In this document: piece by piece, positions 8,103 to 15,188 of the stretch
Layout of the letters: every line of letters begins with the position of its first letter
Position numbering within the stretch: the stretch's first letter is position 1
Source: PLanc-01 sp034678485
Lineage (GTDB): Bacteria > Planctomycetota > Phycisphaerae > Sedimentisphaerales > Anaerobacaceae
Direction: 5' to 3'
Assembly (NCBI GenBank): GCA_034678485.1
Contig: JAXDBU010000180.1
Coordinates: forward strand, 4,971 to 68,970
Length of the DNA stretch: 64,000 nucleotides
Position numbers and translations under genes: made by a program
The notes under the pieces: generated by a model
Told to the model about the DNA's origin: nothing
Databases searched by the model: none
The model's input: the letters and a program-made list of their open reading frames with translations, nothing else

Positions 8103-9055
8103 TCTCTCTACGGAACGCGTCTCTGTGTTTTGCTGCGGTCGTCGCATTTGCCTGTGGGTGCTCGTCCAGGCGAGAGGCTGCTCCTGCGCGCATGGACCAG
8201 TTTCCGTCTCCGATGAAAGACGCGATCCGGGCCCACGAGCGTATCGAGAATGAGACTCTCCCCGGGGTGTCGTTTGTTCTGGAACACTTGCTGTCGAAGC
8301 CTGTCGACATCTATTTGCCTGATGGGGGTCGCGAGCTGCGTCGGATGGAACTGCTCATCCATTTTCACGGCGTCGGCTACGTGGCACGACACGCCGGGTA
8401 TCGCTCGGCGCGTCCTCTCATCGTTGCGACGGTGAACCTCGGTTCGGGCTCGGCGGTCTATGAGAACGAGTTTCGCGATGCCTCCACCTTCCCCGAACTC
8501 GTCGAAGCGATTCGCGAATCCGTTGCCAAAAGGGCATCAACGGAGATCGAGATATCAGGGGTCTATCTGAGTTCGTTCAGCGCCGGTTACGGGGCCGTTC
8601 GGGCGATCCTGAGGGATCATGCGTCGATGTTGGACGGAATCCTGTTGCTCGACGGCCTCCATACGGACTACGTGCCATCGGGCCGTGTGTTGTCCCAAGG
8701 TGGCGCGCTCAACGGCGAGAAACTGGACGGCTTCCTGGGATACGCGAAGCTCGCGGCGGCCGGCAAGCGACGACTCATGATTACACATTCCGAGATCTTC
8801 CCCGGCACGTACGCGAGCACGACGGAGACCGCCGACTATCTGATCGACTCGCTGCATCTAAAGAGGCGTCCCGTGCTCAGGTGGGGCCCGGTGGGCATGC
8901 AGTGGCTCAGCGAAACGCATCAGAACGGCCTGACAATCCTCGGCTTCGCGGGCAACACGGCGTCGGACCACATCGACCATCTCCACGGCTTGCCGGTCTT
9001 CGTGAGGATGCTCACAGTCCCTCGATTCCTCGATTCCTGCTTGACGCAGGAATGA
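8099..9055 (+). CDS. Lipoprotein with alpha/beta-hydrolase fold
   Basis: A 318-residue exported protein. The N-terminus is a signal sequence ending in FACGCSS, so a lipid-modified cysteine at position 19 or 21 is likely. The body looks like an alpha/beta hydrolase: LIHFHGVG (oxyanion region, residues 86-93), the nucleophile elbow SFSAGYGA with Ser161, and LLLDGLH later. A catalytic histidine may be in DHIDHLHG near the end. The start at 8099 overlaps the previous stop. The last dozen residues (VPRFLDSCLTQE) are encoded by a repeat hairpin at 9033-9053, which appears to have replaced or extended the original C-terminus. The substrate is unknown; esterase activity is an inference. Confidence 0.72.
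   Translation: MISLRNASLCFAAVVAFACGCSSRREAAPARMDQFPSPMKDAIRAHERIENETLPGVSFVLEHLLSKPVDIYLPDGGRELRRMELLIHFHGVGYVARHAGYRSARPLIVATVNLGSGSAVYENEFRDASTFPELVEAIRESVAKRASTEIEISGVYLSSFSAGYGAVRAILRDHASMLDGILLLDGLHTDYVPSGRVLSQGGALNGEKLDGFLGYAKLAAAGKRRLMITHSEIFPGTYASTTETADYLIDSLHLKRRPVLRWGPVGMQWLSETHQNGLTILGFAGNTASDHIDHLHGLPVFVRMLTVPRFLDSCLTQE
9033..9053. repeat. Partial R1-type repeat hairpin at the 3' end of the hydrolase gene
   Basis: A perfect 8-bp stem, ATTCCTGC / GCAGGAAT, with loop TTGAC. It is the same core as in the R1 elements at 7.6 and 19.8 kb. It lies within the last codons of the upstream gene and supplies its stop codon. No T-tract follows, so it is not an obvious terminator. Confidence 0.6.
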
Positions 9056-9162
9056 CATCGTCGGATCGAAGGTGTGTCAGTGAAAGGCGTGTCTTCCTCT
9101 TCCCTTTGTTGAAGTGGGACTCTACAATCGGGTCGCGAATTCAGATGAAAGGACCGTGGTCT

Positions 9163-10188
9163 ATGGCAACACGAATGAAATGGCTTGGGCTGCTTCTGTT
9201 GTTGGCTCTCATTGCACAGGGCGGGCAGCCGGAGCCGCCGGGACAGGTGAAAGACGGCAAGGCGGCCCACGAAGCGTATCTCTTCGCCCACATCATGCAC
9301 GGCGACTACGGCCGGCTGTACTATTCCGTGAGTCTGGACGGTCTGCACTGGCGATCCCTCAATCAGGGCCGGCGCGTGTCCGAGGACTACCGGGGGCACC
9401 CGGACATCTGCCAGGGCCATGACGGGCGATACTACTTAGTGGGCAATCGGAACGACTCGGCGCCGGACATCAACTTCTGGGTGTCCGACGACCTCGTGAC
9501 CTGGGCCCGGTACAGCGATGTCACGCCGAACCTCAAGGCAACGCCCGGCTACGAACGAGCCTTGCAGCGGATCGGGGCGCCAAAGCTGTTTTACGACCAG
9601 GCCGGGTCGCAGTATGTCCTGACCTGGCACACGCCGCACGAAGAGGGGACCAGGGAAGACCCCGAGCGATACTGGGCCAGTCAGCGGACCCTGTATCTCA
9701 CCTCGAAGGACTTGAAGACGTTCTCCGATCCGCCGCGACGCCTGTTCCCCTGGGACATGGGCACGATCGACGTCATCCTTCGCAAGCAGGGCGATCGGTA
9801 CTTCGCCTTGATCAAAGACGAACGGTATCCGGCCCTCGATTGGGTGACCGGCAAGACGATTCGCATCAGCGAGGCCTCGAGCCCGGTCGGGCCGTGGACG
9901 GAGCCGTCGGGGCCGGTCAGTCCGAACTTCCGCGAGGCGCCGACCCTGATCCCCTCGCCCGACGGCAGGGCGTGGTACCTCTATTACGAGCAGTATCCGG
10001 GCGTTTCCTACGGACTTTCCGTGTCCGCGGATTTGCGCGGGCCGTGGTACCAGATCTCCGGCTATACCTTCCACGACGATTGGGACAAGTACAGCCTGCC
10101 GCCCAAGGTACGCCATGGATGCATGCTCCCCATCACGCGGGCTCAGTACGACAACCTGGTTGGCGCATTCGGCCTGGGAGATCCGTGA
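9163..10188 (+). CDS. Secreted beta-propeller protein, GH43-like
   Basis: A 341-residue exported protein with a signal peptide (MATRMKWLGLLLLLALIAQG). The mature part has the repeating pattern of five-bladed propeller glycosidases of the GH43/GH32/GH62/GH117 type: LYYSVSLDGLHW, GHPDICQGHDGRYYLVGN, NFWVSDDLVTW, IGAPKLFYD, GTIDVILRKQGDRYFALIKDE, EAPTLIPSPDG and YLYYEQYP. Acidic residues in the RGHPDIC, MGTIDV and REAPTL segments would fit the catalytic set of such enzymes. ATG 9163 is preferred over 9145 because AAAGGA stands about 12 bases upstream and the signal peptide then begins normally. A polysaccharide-degrading role is likely, the exact substrate unknown. Confidence 0.75.
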   Translation: MATRMKWLGLLLLLALIAQGGQPEPPGQVKDGKAAHEAYLFAHIMHGDYGRLYYSVSLDGLHWRSLNQGRRVSEDYRGHPDICQGHDGRYYLVGNRNDSAPDINFWVSDDLVTWARYSDVTPNLKATPGYERALQRIGAPKLFYDQAGSQYVLTWHTPHEEGTREDPERYWASQRTLYLTSKDLKTFSDPPRRLFPWDMGTIDVILRKQGDRYFALIKDERYPALDWVTGKTIRISEASSPVGPWTEPSGPVSPNFREAPTLIPSPDGRAWYLYYEQYPGVSYGLSVSADLRGPWYQISGYTFHDDWDKYSLPPKVRHGCMLPITRAQYDNLVGAFGLGDP

Positions 10189-10257
10189 GACCATGATGGT
10201 GCTCGACACCGACGTTTCTGCCGTGGACGACGTCGCGATGTCGTACGCCGGTTGTGC

Positions 10258-10929
10258 ATGAGAAATCGAGAGGGAAATCGACTGGAGCAGCGAAAGGGCG
10301 ACATCACGAAACGTGTGATTGGCAATTCGTTGGTTGCTGTGGGTGTCCTGCTGATGGTGATCACGGTTCTTGGAGTCATCGCGGCGATTGCAGATATTCC
10401 CGACAGCCTGAATGAAGACCAGCGGCTGGCCGGCATCGCGGGCCTTCTTTTTGCGGGCGTCCTGTTGATATTGGAGACGCTCATGCTCCTCGCTGGGCTA
10501 CACCTGCGGCACCCGCTCTGTGCTGAACTGGCGGAAGCCGCGGTCAGGACCGGCAGCGTGCGTCGGGGGCCGCTGGCCCTGTATCTTGGGGCGACCATTG
10601 CCGTAGCGTTACTGGCCGCTTTTCTCAGAATGATGCCCGAGTTTCTGCGGCCGGTCTGGCTTCTGATCGGTCAACCCTTCGTCTTCACACAATTGCTCTT
10701 CGGTGGTCTCCTGGGAGTCAAGCTCGACCCCGGGATCAAGACGCAGGCAATCATGGTCACGACTAATCTGCTGTATTTCCTGCTCCTGTTCTACCCGCTG
10801 TACCGCATCCTCACGATCGATCGAACAGTGCAGGCGGCCTGCTATCGGAGAATGAAGACGCTTGCGATTCTCCTCGTGACCGTGCACCTGCTCATCACGG
10901 GAGCTTTCGCCGTTCTGGTCAAGGCATAG
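10258..10929 (+). CDS. Integral membrane protein of unknown function
   Basis: A 223-residue protein with about five or six hydrophobic segments: near residues 20-42, 59-81, 105-120, 131-150, 163-183 and 198-220. The charged N-terminus (MRNREGNRLEQRKGD) suggests an internal N-terminus. No family was recognised. A TTG two codons upstream is a possible alternative start, and neither start has a clear ribosome binding site. It follows the propeller gene by 69 bases and could be co-transcribed with it. It converges on the pseudopilin gene. Confidence 0.6.
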   Translation: MRNREGNRLEQRKGDITKRVIGNSLVAVGVLLMVITVLGVIAAIADIPDSLNEDQRLAGIAGLLFAGVLLILETLMLLAGLHLRHPLCAELAEAAVRTGSVRRGPLALYLGATIAVALLAAFLRMMPEFLRPVWLLIGQPFVFTQLLFGGLLGVKLDPGIKTQAIMVTTNLLYFLLLFYPLYRILTIDRTVQAACYRRMKTLAILLVTVHLLITGAFAVLVKA

Positions 10930-10998
10930 GAAAGGCGCCGTGCGGGTTCAGGACCCACACTATGAAGCGATTGGTTCGGAGGCTCGTGACATGCTCTC

Positions 10999-11811
10999 TC
11001 AACGTTCGGGATTGTAGCCTGCCCGCATGAACTCCAGGTCGTCGGTGCCATCGGTGACCGGCCAGCGGATGCAGTCGGGATAGCCCACGTCCGTCATGGC
11101 CAGGGTGCTCTTCTGCTGCCACTGGTGCTGGATCGCGTGGCCGTCGGAGAAGGCGAGCACGCTGAGCCGGCCGTGACGTACGACGATCGGGTCCCACCAG
11201 CGGTCCCCCTGTTTCTCCAGGTTCCAGGACCCCCAGTTGTAGCCGCCGACGTCGGTCTTCTCCTCGAGGAAGACGTACTTGACGCCGGGATTCTTGATCT
11301 GCGTGAGCTTCTTATAGGAGGGGTACCCCCAGTTCACCATGAGCCAACTGGTCGCGCCGGTGCCGACGTCGCCGTTCATGCCGCCGGGGACGCCGTAGCT
11401 GCGATGCGTCATCTCCGTGCGGTTCCTGCGGTCGCCCGGGCAATGGTAGAGATCGACCTGCTTCACGTAGGGAAACAGGGCGCCGGCCTCGCAGCCGCGT
11501 TTCTCGTCTTCCAGTGTGGCCTGAGCCCTCTGGACCGTGGTCCCGTTCTCGGTCCGCGGCAACTGGACCCAGTCGTACTTGATGCTGGGCGACGCGGAAT
11601 AGCCGTCGTGGCCTCCGATGAGCGCGTCGTCGTTATCCTGTGCGTACATGATCCAGGCGAGGACGAGCTGATGCTGGTTCGACTGGCATGCACTGCCCGC
11701 GGCCTGTCTCTTGACCCTCGACAAGGCGGGGATCATGATGGCCATCAGCACCGCGATGACCGCGATGACGACCAGCAGCTCGATGAGTGTGAAACCGCAT
11801 TGTCTCTTCAT
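10999..11811 (-). CDS. Type II secretion/type IV pilin-like pseudopilin
   Basis: A 270-residue protein with a prepilin signal: MKRQCG is followed by FTLIELLVVIAVIAVLMAI, so a prepilin peptidase would cut after Gly6 and leave N-methyl-Phe. The large C-terminal globular part contains HCPGDRRNR and SYGVPGGMNG, as in the multi-copy type II secretion-like pseudopilins of Planctomycetota (H-x9-DG type, here ending FSDGHAIQHQW). ATG 11811 is chosen because GAGGG lies 10 bases upstream; the open frame further upstream has no similarity. Planctomycete genomes carry many such stand-alone genes, and their role at the cell surface is not settled. It is transcribed away from nrfH. Confidence 0.9.
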   Translation of the reverse strand: MKRQCGFTLIELLVVIAVIAVLMAIMIPALSRVKRQAAGSACQSNQHQLVLAWIMYAQDNDDALIGGHDGYSASPSIKYDWVQLPRTENGTTVQRAQATLEDEKRGCEAGALFPYVKQVDLYHCPGDRRNRTEMTHRSYGVPGGMNGDVGTGATSWLMVNWGYPSYKKLTQIKNPGVKYVFLEEKTDVGGYNWGSWNLEKQGDRWWDPIVVRHGRLSVLAFSDGHAIQHQWQQKSTLAMTDVGYPDCIRWPVTDGTDDLEFMRAGYNPER

Positions 11812-11956
11812 GCTGGCGTCCCTCACAGTACCATCCTGACCGGTTCCGGCCATTCTGACGGCCACATCTGCTTCACATCGATAGTGTAGCAGAAACGCGG
11901 GAATGGTCAACAGACAAGAAGATTCTCCATGACTCGCGTCATTGCGGAGATTCCGC

Positions 11957-11985
11957 TGGTCAATGAGTTGGGGGATCGCTACAAT
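11957..11985 (+). promoter_or_regulatory. Candidate sigma-70-type promoter for nrfHA
   Basis: TGGTCA (11957-11962) and TACAAT (11980-11985) are separated by 17 bases, about 60 bases before the nrfH start. The -10 matches the consensus at five of six positions and the -35 at four. No FNR/CRP-type dyad was seen next to it. Confidence 0.45.
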
Positions 11986-12047
11986 GCCGCAGAAGTCTTC
12001 CGCCGGGTCGGCTGTCGCTGTCGTAGCGATCGTGGGGTGTGTGCAGC

Positions 12048-12614
12048 ATGGATGTTGTGGGTCTTGCCAAGTCGGCTGTAATGCTCTCCGGGCTGCCGCG
12101 GCCATTGCAGGTCGGCATCTATGGCTTGGGCGGCATTGCTCTGGGCTTGGCTCTCTTGTTGGTTCGCGTCGCCAATGCTGCTTCCTATCTGTCCGACGAT
12201 CCGCTGACCTGCGTCAACTGCCACGTGATGACGGACGCCTACGCGAGCTGGCAGCGGGGCAGTCACGGCCGGATCGCGGTCTGCGTCGATTGCCACGTCC
12301 CGCACAGCAACCTCGTGGCGAAGTACGCATTCAAATCCCGCGACGGGATGAGGCATTCGTACGTGTTCACGATGCGAACTGAGCCGCAGGTGCTGGAGCT
12401 TTCCACGGGGGCGGTGCCGGTCGTGCAGGCGAACTGCGTGCGATGCCACAGCGGGCAATTCGCGATGATCCGCCTGGCCGACACCAGCGAGCGGCGATGT
12501 TGGGACTGTCACCAAAACGTCCACGGGGAGGTCCACAGCCTGTCGGCCTCGCCCGCGATGCTCCGGCCGGGGCTGCCCGACGCGGGACTGGAATGGATGA
12601 AGACCGGCGACTAA
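12048..12614 (+). CDS. nrfH: Cytochrome c nitrite reductase small subunit (tetraheme quinol dehydrogenase)
   Basis: A 188-residue membrane-anchored cytochrome of the NapC/NirT family that takes electrons from menaquinol and passes them to NrfA. One membrane span (about residues 22-42) is followed by four CxxCH heme sites at 55-59, 79-83, 130-134 and 151-155. The first is CVNCHVM, the CxxCHxM pattern of NrfH, in which the methionine ligates heme 1. ATG 12048 gives a normal N-terminus; a GTG three codons upstream is the only close alternative. nrfA follows after 123 bases that contain a long hairpin repeat. Together the pair forms the NrfHA complex for nitrite ammonification. Confidence 0.95.
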   Translation: MDVVGLAKSAVMLSGLPRPLQVGIYGLGGIALGLALLLVRVANAASYLSDDPLTCVNCHVMTDAYASWQRGSHGRIAVCVDCHVPHSNLVAKYAFKSRDGMRHSYVFTMRTEPQVLELSTGAVPVVQANCVRCHSGQFAMIRLADTSERRCWDCHQNVHGEVHSLSASPAMLRPGLPDAGLEWMKTGD

Positions 12615-12618
12615 CGCT

Positions 12619-12689
12619 GTTCGTAGTGTGCCCGTGAGGGCATATCTTCCTGGGTGGGGAAGATAACGCCTCACGGCGTCACTACGAAC
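12619..12689. repeat. Palindromic repeat R3, copy 1, between nrfH and nrfA
   Basis: A 71-bp almost complete palindrome. The ends GTTCGTAGTG (12619-12628) and CACTACGAAC (12680-12689) pair perfectly, and the inner parts (CCCGTGAGGG, ATCTTCC against GGAAGAT, CCTCACGG) continue the stem to a loop of a few bases. A longer relative in the reverse orientation occurs at 19616-19738. In RNA it would form a very stable hairpin in the nrfHA transcript. No T-tract follows, so it is more likely a REP/MITE-like insertion than a terminator. Confidence 0.8.
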
Positions 12690-12737
12690 GATGCTTCTGG
12701 TTGTGCATGTGACGAGGGATGAGAAAGGAGTGGAACG

Positions 12738-14195
12738 ATGACGGCCGAATCGAGCCCGAATGGAGCCAAGGCGAACCGAGGGAAGGCCCTGTTGTCCCTT
12801 CCCGTGTGGATGGGGATCGCGATAGCCGGACTGCTCGTGGTGGTCGTCGTGCTGCTCGGGCTGCTGGCGGTCTCGATCATGGAACGGCGGTGGGAGGCCC
12901 AGCGGCCGGCGATAGTGGTTCAGCCGGTCGGCGAGTGGGAGATGGACAGCGAGGTCTGGGGCCGAAACTACCCAAGGGAGTATGAATCGTATCTGCGAAC
13001 TCGCGTTGCAGATACCCACACGAAATACGGCGGGTCGTACCCTCGCGACTATCTGGAGGGCGATCCGCTGCAGGTGATCCTGTTCGCGGGCTATGGGTTC
13101 AGCAAGGAATATCGGCAGGCGAGGGGACACTACTACTCCGTGGAGGATGTGAGCAAGACCGCCCGCCTGGCCAGGCCGTTCCAGGCCGGCACGTGCTGGT
13201 CGTGCAAGAGTCCGGACGTGCCCCGTCTGATGAACAAGATGGGGGTCAAGGAGTTCTACGCCGCCAATTTCCACGATTTGACCGGCGAGGTGCCGCATCC
13301 GATCGGCTGTCCCGATTGCCACGACCCGCAGACGCTGAGGCTCCGCATCACGCGTCCGGCCCTCAAAGAGGCATTCGCAGCGATGGGCAAGGACATCAAT
13401 CAGGCGACCCACCAGGAGATGCGCTCCCTCGTATGTGCCCAGTGCCATGTCGAGTACTATTTCCGCACGGACCCGCAGGAGGGGATGAAGAACTACCTGG
13501 TCTTCCCATGGGCCAAGGGCACGACGCTGGAGGCTATGCTGGCGTTCTACGACGATGTCGAGCACACGGACTACGTACACGCGATTTCGGGCGCGCCGAT
13601 CATCAAGGCCCAGCATCCGGACTACGAGTTGTACCTGACCGGGATTCATGCGTATCGCAACGTCTCGTGTGCGGATTGCCACATGCCGTACCGCACCGAG
13701 GGCGGCGTCAAATACAGCGACCACCATGTGCGAAGTCCGCTGCTGAACATCGCGAACAGTTGCGCCGTCTGCCATCGCTGGGGCGAGGACGAGATCCGGA
13801 CCCGCGTCGAGGGGATTCAAACCAAGACCGAGAAGGCCAAGCTGGAGGCGGAAGAGGCCCTGGTGAAAGCCCACTTCGATGTGGCGGCTGCGGTCCAGGC
13901 GGGCGCGTCGGCCGAGGACCTTGCCTCGCCGCGAGAGCTCCTGCGGCAGGGGCAATTCCGCTGGGACTTCATTTCCGCCAATAATGGAATGGGTTTCCAC
14001 TCCGCCCAGGAATCGGTGCGCCTGTTGGGCGAAGCAGCCAATCTGGCCCAACAGGCCCGAGTTGAGACGGCCCGCCTGCTGGCCCGGCTGGGAACAACGC
14101 AAACGCCGATCTACCCGGACGTATCGACGCGCGAAAAGGCGTGGGATATCGCCCAGGGTTTCGTCGGAGGCAGGGGCATCAGGCTGCTGCCATAG
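12738..14195 (+). CDS. nrfA: Pentaheme cytochrome c nitrite reductase catalytic subunit
   Basis: A 485-residue ammonia-forming nitrite reductase (NO2- + 6e- to NH4+), also able to reduce NO and hydroxylamine. Heme 1 is the lysine-ligated CWSCK at 153-157; four CxxCH sites follow (191-195, 233-237, 311-315, 342-346). The active-site tyrosine is in the QCHVEYYF segment after heme 3, and the histidine in KAQHPDYE (His293), as in known NrfA proteins. A membrane span at 22-46 takes the place of a cleaved signal peptide, so the protein may stay anchored. ATG 12738 has a good site (AAAGGAG). It is probably transcribed with nrfH, and the exported side is its place of action. Confidence 0.97.
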   Translation: MTAESSPNGAKANRGKALLSLPVWMGIAIAGLLVVVVVLLGLLAVSIMERRWEAQRPAIVVQPVGEWEMDSEVWGRNYPREYESYLRTRVADTHTKYGGSYPRDYLEGDPLQVILFAGYGFSKEYRQARGHYYSVEDVSKTARLARPFQAGTCWSCKSPDVPRLMNKMGVKEFYAANFHDLTGEVPHPIGCPDCHDPQTLRLRITRPALKEAFAAMGKDINQATHQEMRSLVCAQCHVEYYFRTDPQEGMKNYLVFPWAKGTTLEAMLAFYDDVEHTDYVHAISGAPIIKAQHPDYELYLTGIHAYRNVSCADCHMPYRTEGGVKYSDHHVRSPLLNIANSCAVCHRWGEDEIRTRVEGIQTKTEKAKLEAEEALVKAHFDVAAAVQAGASAEDLASPRELLRQGQFRWDFISANNGMGFHSAQESVRLLGEAANLAQQARVETARLLARLGTTQTPIYPDVSTREKAWDIAQGFVGGRGIRLLP

Positions 14196-14261
14196 TTTTT
14201 CTTGCGAACAGAAGGCTGTCCGGATGCAATTCTGGTGGCAGCAGGGATTTCTTTCAGTTTT

Positions 14262-14296
14262 TTGTGAACCGGACAGTTAGTAAGACTATATTAGTC
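14262..14296 (+). promoter_or_regulatory. IscR type 1-like operator overlapping a promoter, before the rrf2-hcp genes
   Basis: The palindrome GACTA-TAT-TAGTC (14284-14296) has two perfect 5-base arms and fits the core of the IscR type 1 site, GACTRwwwYAGTC. It contains TATATT (14287-14292), a likely -10 box; TTGTGA (14262-14267) stands 19 bases upstream as a possible -35. A bound dimer would block RNA polymerase. The first gene downstream encodes an Rrf2-family regulator with three spaced cysteines, so autoregulation by an Fe-S switch is the simplest reading. The motif is seen directly; the regulatory role is inferred. Confidence 0.6.
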
Positions 14297-14354
14297 CCAT
14301 ACAGGACGCATGGCGGCCTAGGTGATGTGCAGTCGGGTCCCGTTGGAATGAGTC

Positions 14355-14807
14355 ATGGACATCTTGAGACGGAATACGGATCACGCCTTGCGGCTGATGG
14401 TCGGTCTGGCCCAACGGGGCCAGGAGGTTGCCGTGGCGACCCGGACCCTGGCCGGGGAGCAGGACGTGCCATATCAACTCGCCTGCAAGCTGATGCAGCA
14501 ACTCCACGCAGCCGGGCTGGTCGAGAGTTGTATGGGGCCGAAAGGGGGATTTCGACTCGCGCACGATGCAGACAAGATCAGTCTGCTGGACGTGGTGCAG
14601 GTGATCCAGGGGCCGCTGAGCCTCAACCGATGTCTGTTGAACAAAGCGTGTTGCCCCCGCCGGGATAGTTGTCCGGTACGGGCTCGGATAGGCGAGCTGC
14701 AAGGCCAAATGGAGGAGTATCTGCGCGGAATAAGACTGACCGATCTCGTGCGAACGCATGACGGGAACATGGACAGAGAGAACGCATCCGCTGGGAGGAC
14801 GAAATGA
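14355..14807 (+). CDS. Rrf2-family transcriptional regulator with Fe-S ligand cysteines
   Basis: A 150-residue Rrf2 protein (the family of IscR, NsrR and RsrR). The winged helix occupies the first 80 residues (MDILRRNTDHALRLMVGLAQ, LACKLMQQLHAAGLVES, GPKGGFRLA). The ligand region has Cys93, Cys99, Cys100 and Cys106, close to the C-x5-C-x5-C spacing of IscR, so an oxygen- or NO-sensitive cluster is expected. The gene is preceded by an IscR-like operator and overlaps the cupin gene (ATGA). Its place ahead of hcp and behind nrfA suggests sensing of NO or nitrite stress. IscR-like control of Fe-S metabolism is the alternative, but no isc or suf gene is nearby. Confidence 0.9.
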   Translation: MDILRRNTDHALRLMVGLAQRGQEVAVATRTLAGEQDVPYQLACKLMQQLHAAGLVESCMGPKGGFRLAHDADKISLLDVVQVIQGPLSLNRCLLNKACCPRRDSCPVRARIGELQGQMEEYLRGIRLTDLVRTHDGNMDRENASAGRTK

Positions 14808-15154
14808 CTGATAAACAAATGAAAGTGGGCATTCTGGGTGCCTGTGTCGCCAAGCCGCAGAGTCTAGACGGTCTGATCGCGTATGCCGCAGATTCCATCG
14901 TGAGCAAAACGATCATAGACAAGCCCGTGGGCACGATTACGCTGTTTGCATTCGATGCCGGCCAGAAGCTCAGTGAACATACGGCCCCTTATGACGCGGT
15001 CGTGCAGGGGATCGACGGCGCCGGACGGCTCACCATCGGCGGCAAATCGGTGACCATCTCCACCGGTCAGGTCATGATCATGCCGGGCAACGTGCCCCAT
15101 TCCGTAGCGGCCGAGGCACGATTCAAAATGCTGCTAACCATGATTCGAGCATAG
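14804..15154 (+). CDS. Small cupin-domain protein
   Basis: A 116-residue single-domain cupin of a type often found beside Hcp genes. The two cupin motifs are visible: GQKLSEHTAPYDAVVQ with its histidine near residue 58, and GQVMIMPGNVPHSV with the second-motif histidine near residue 99. These would form a mononuclear metal site within a beta barrel. The ATG overlaps the stop of the Rrf2 gene, so the two are translationally coupled, and hcp follows after 34 bases. The function is unknown; metal-dependent sensing or dioxygenase chemistry are possibilities for the family, not shown here. Confidence 0.85.
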   Translation: MTDKQMKVGILGACVAKPQSLDGLIAYAADSIVSKTIIDKPVGTITLFAFDAGQKLSEHTAPYDAVVQGIDGAGRLTIGGKSVTISTGQVMIMPGNVPHSVAAEARFKMLLTMIRA

Positions 15155-15188
15155 ACAGAAGGATAGTTACGGATATACAGGAGCCAAT

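Noticed and set aside
11979..14102. A 707-codon open frame on the minus strand
   Set aside because: It is the antisense shadow of nrfH and nrfA, whose nine heme motifs leave no doubt about the coding strand.
14195..14262. A terminator behind nrfA (TTTTTC after the stop)
   Set aside because: The T-run follows the stop codon directly, and no GC-rich stem precedes it.
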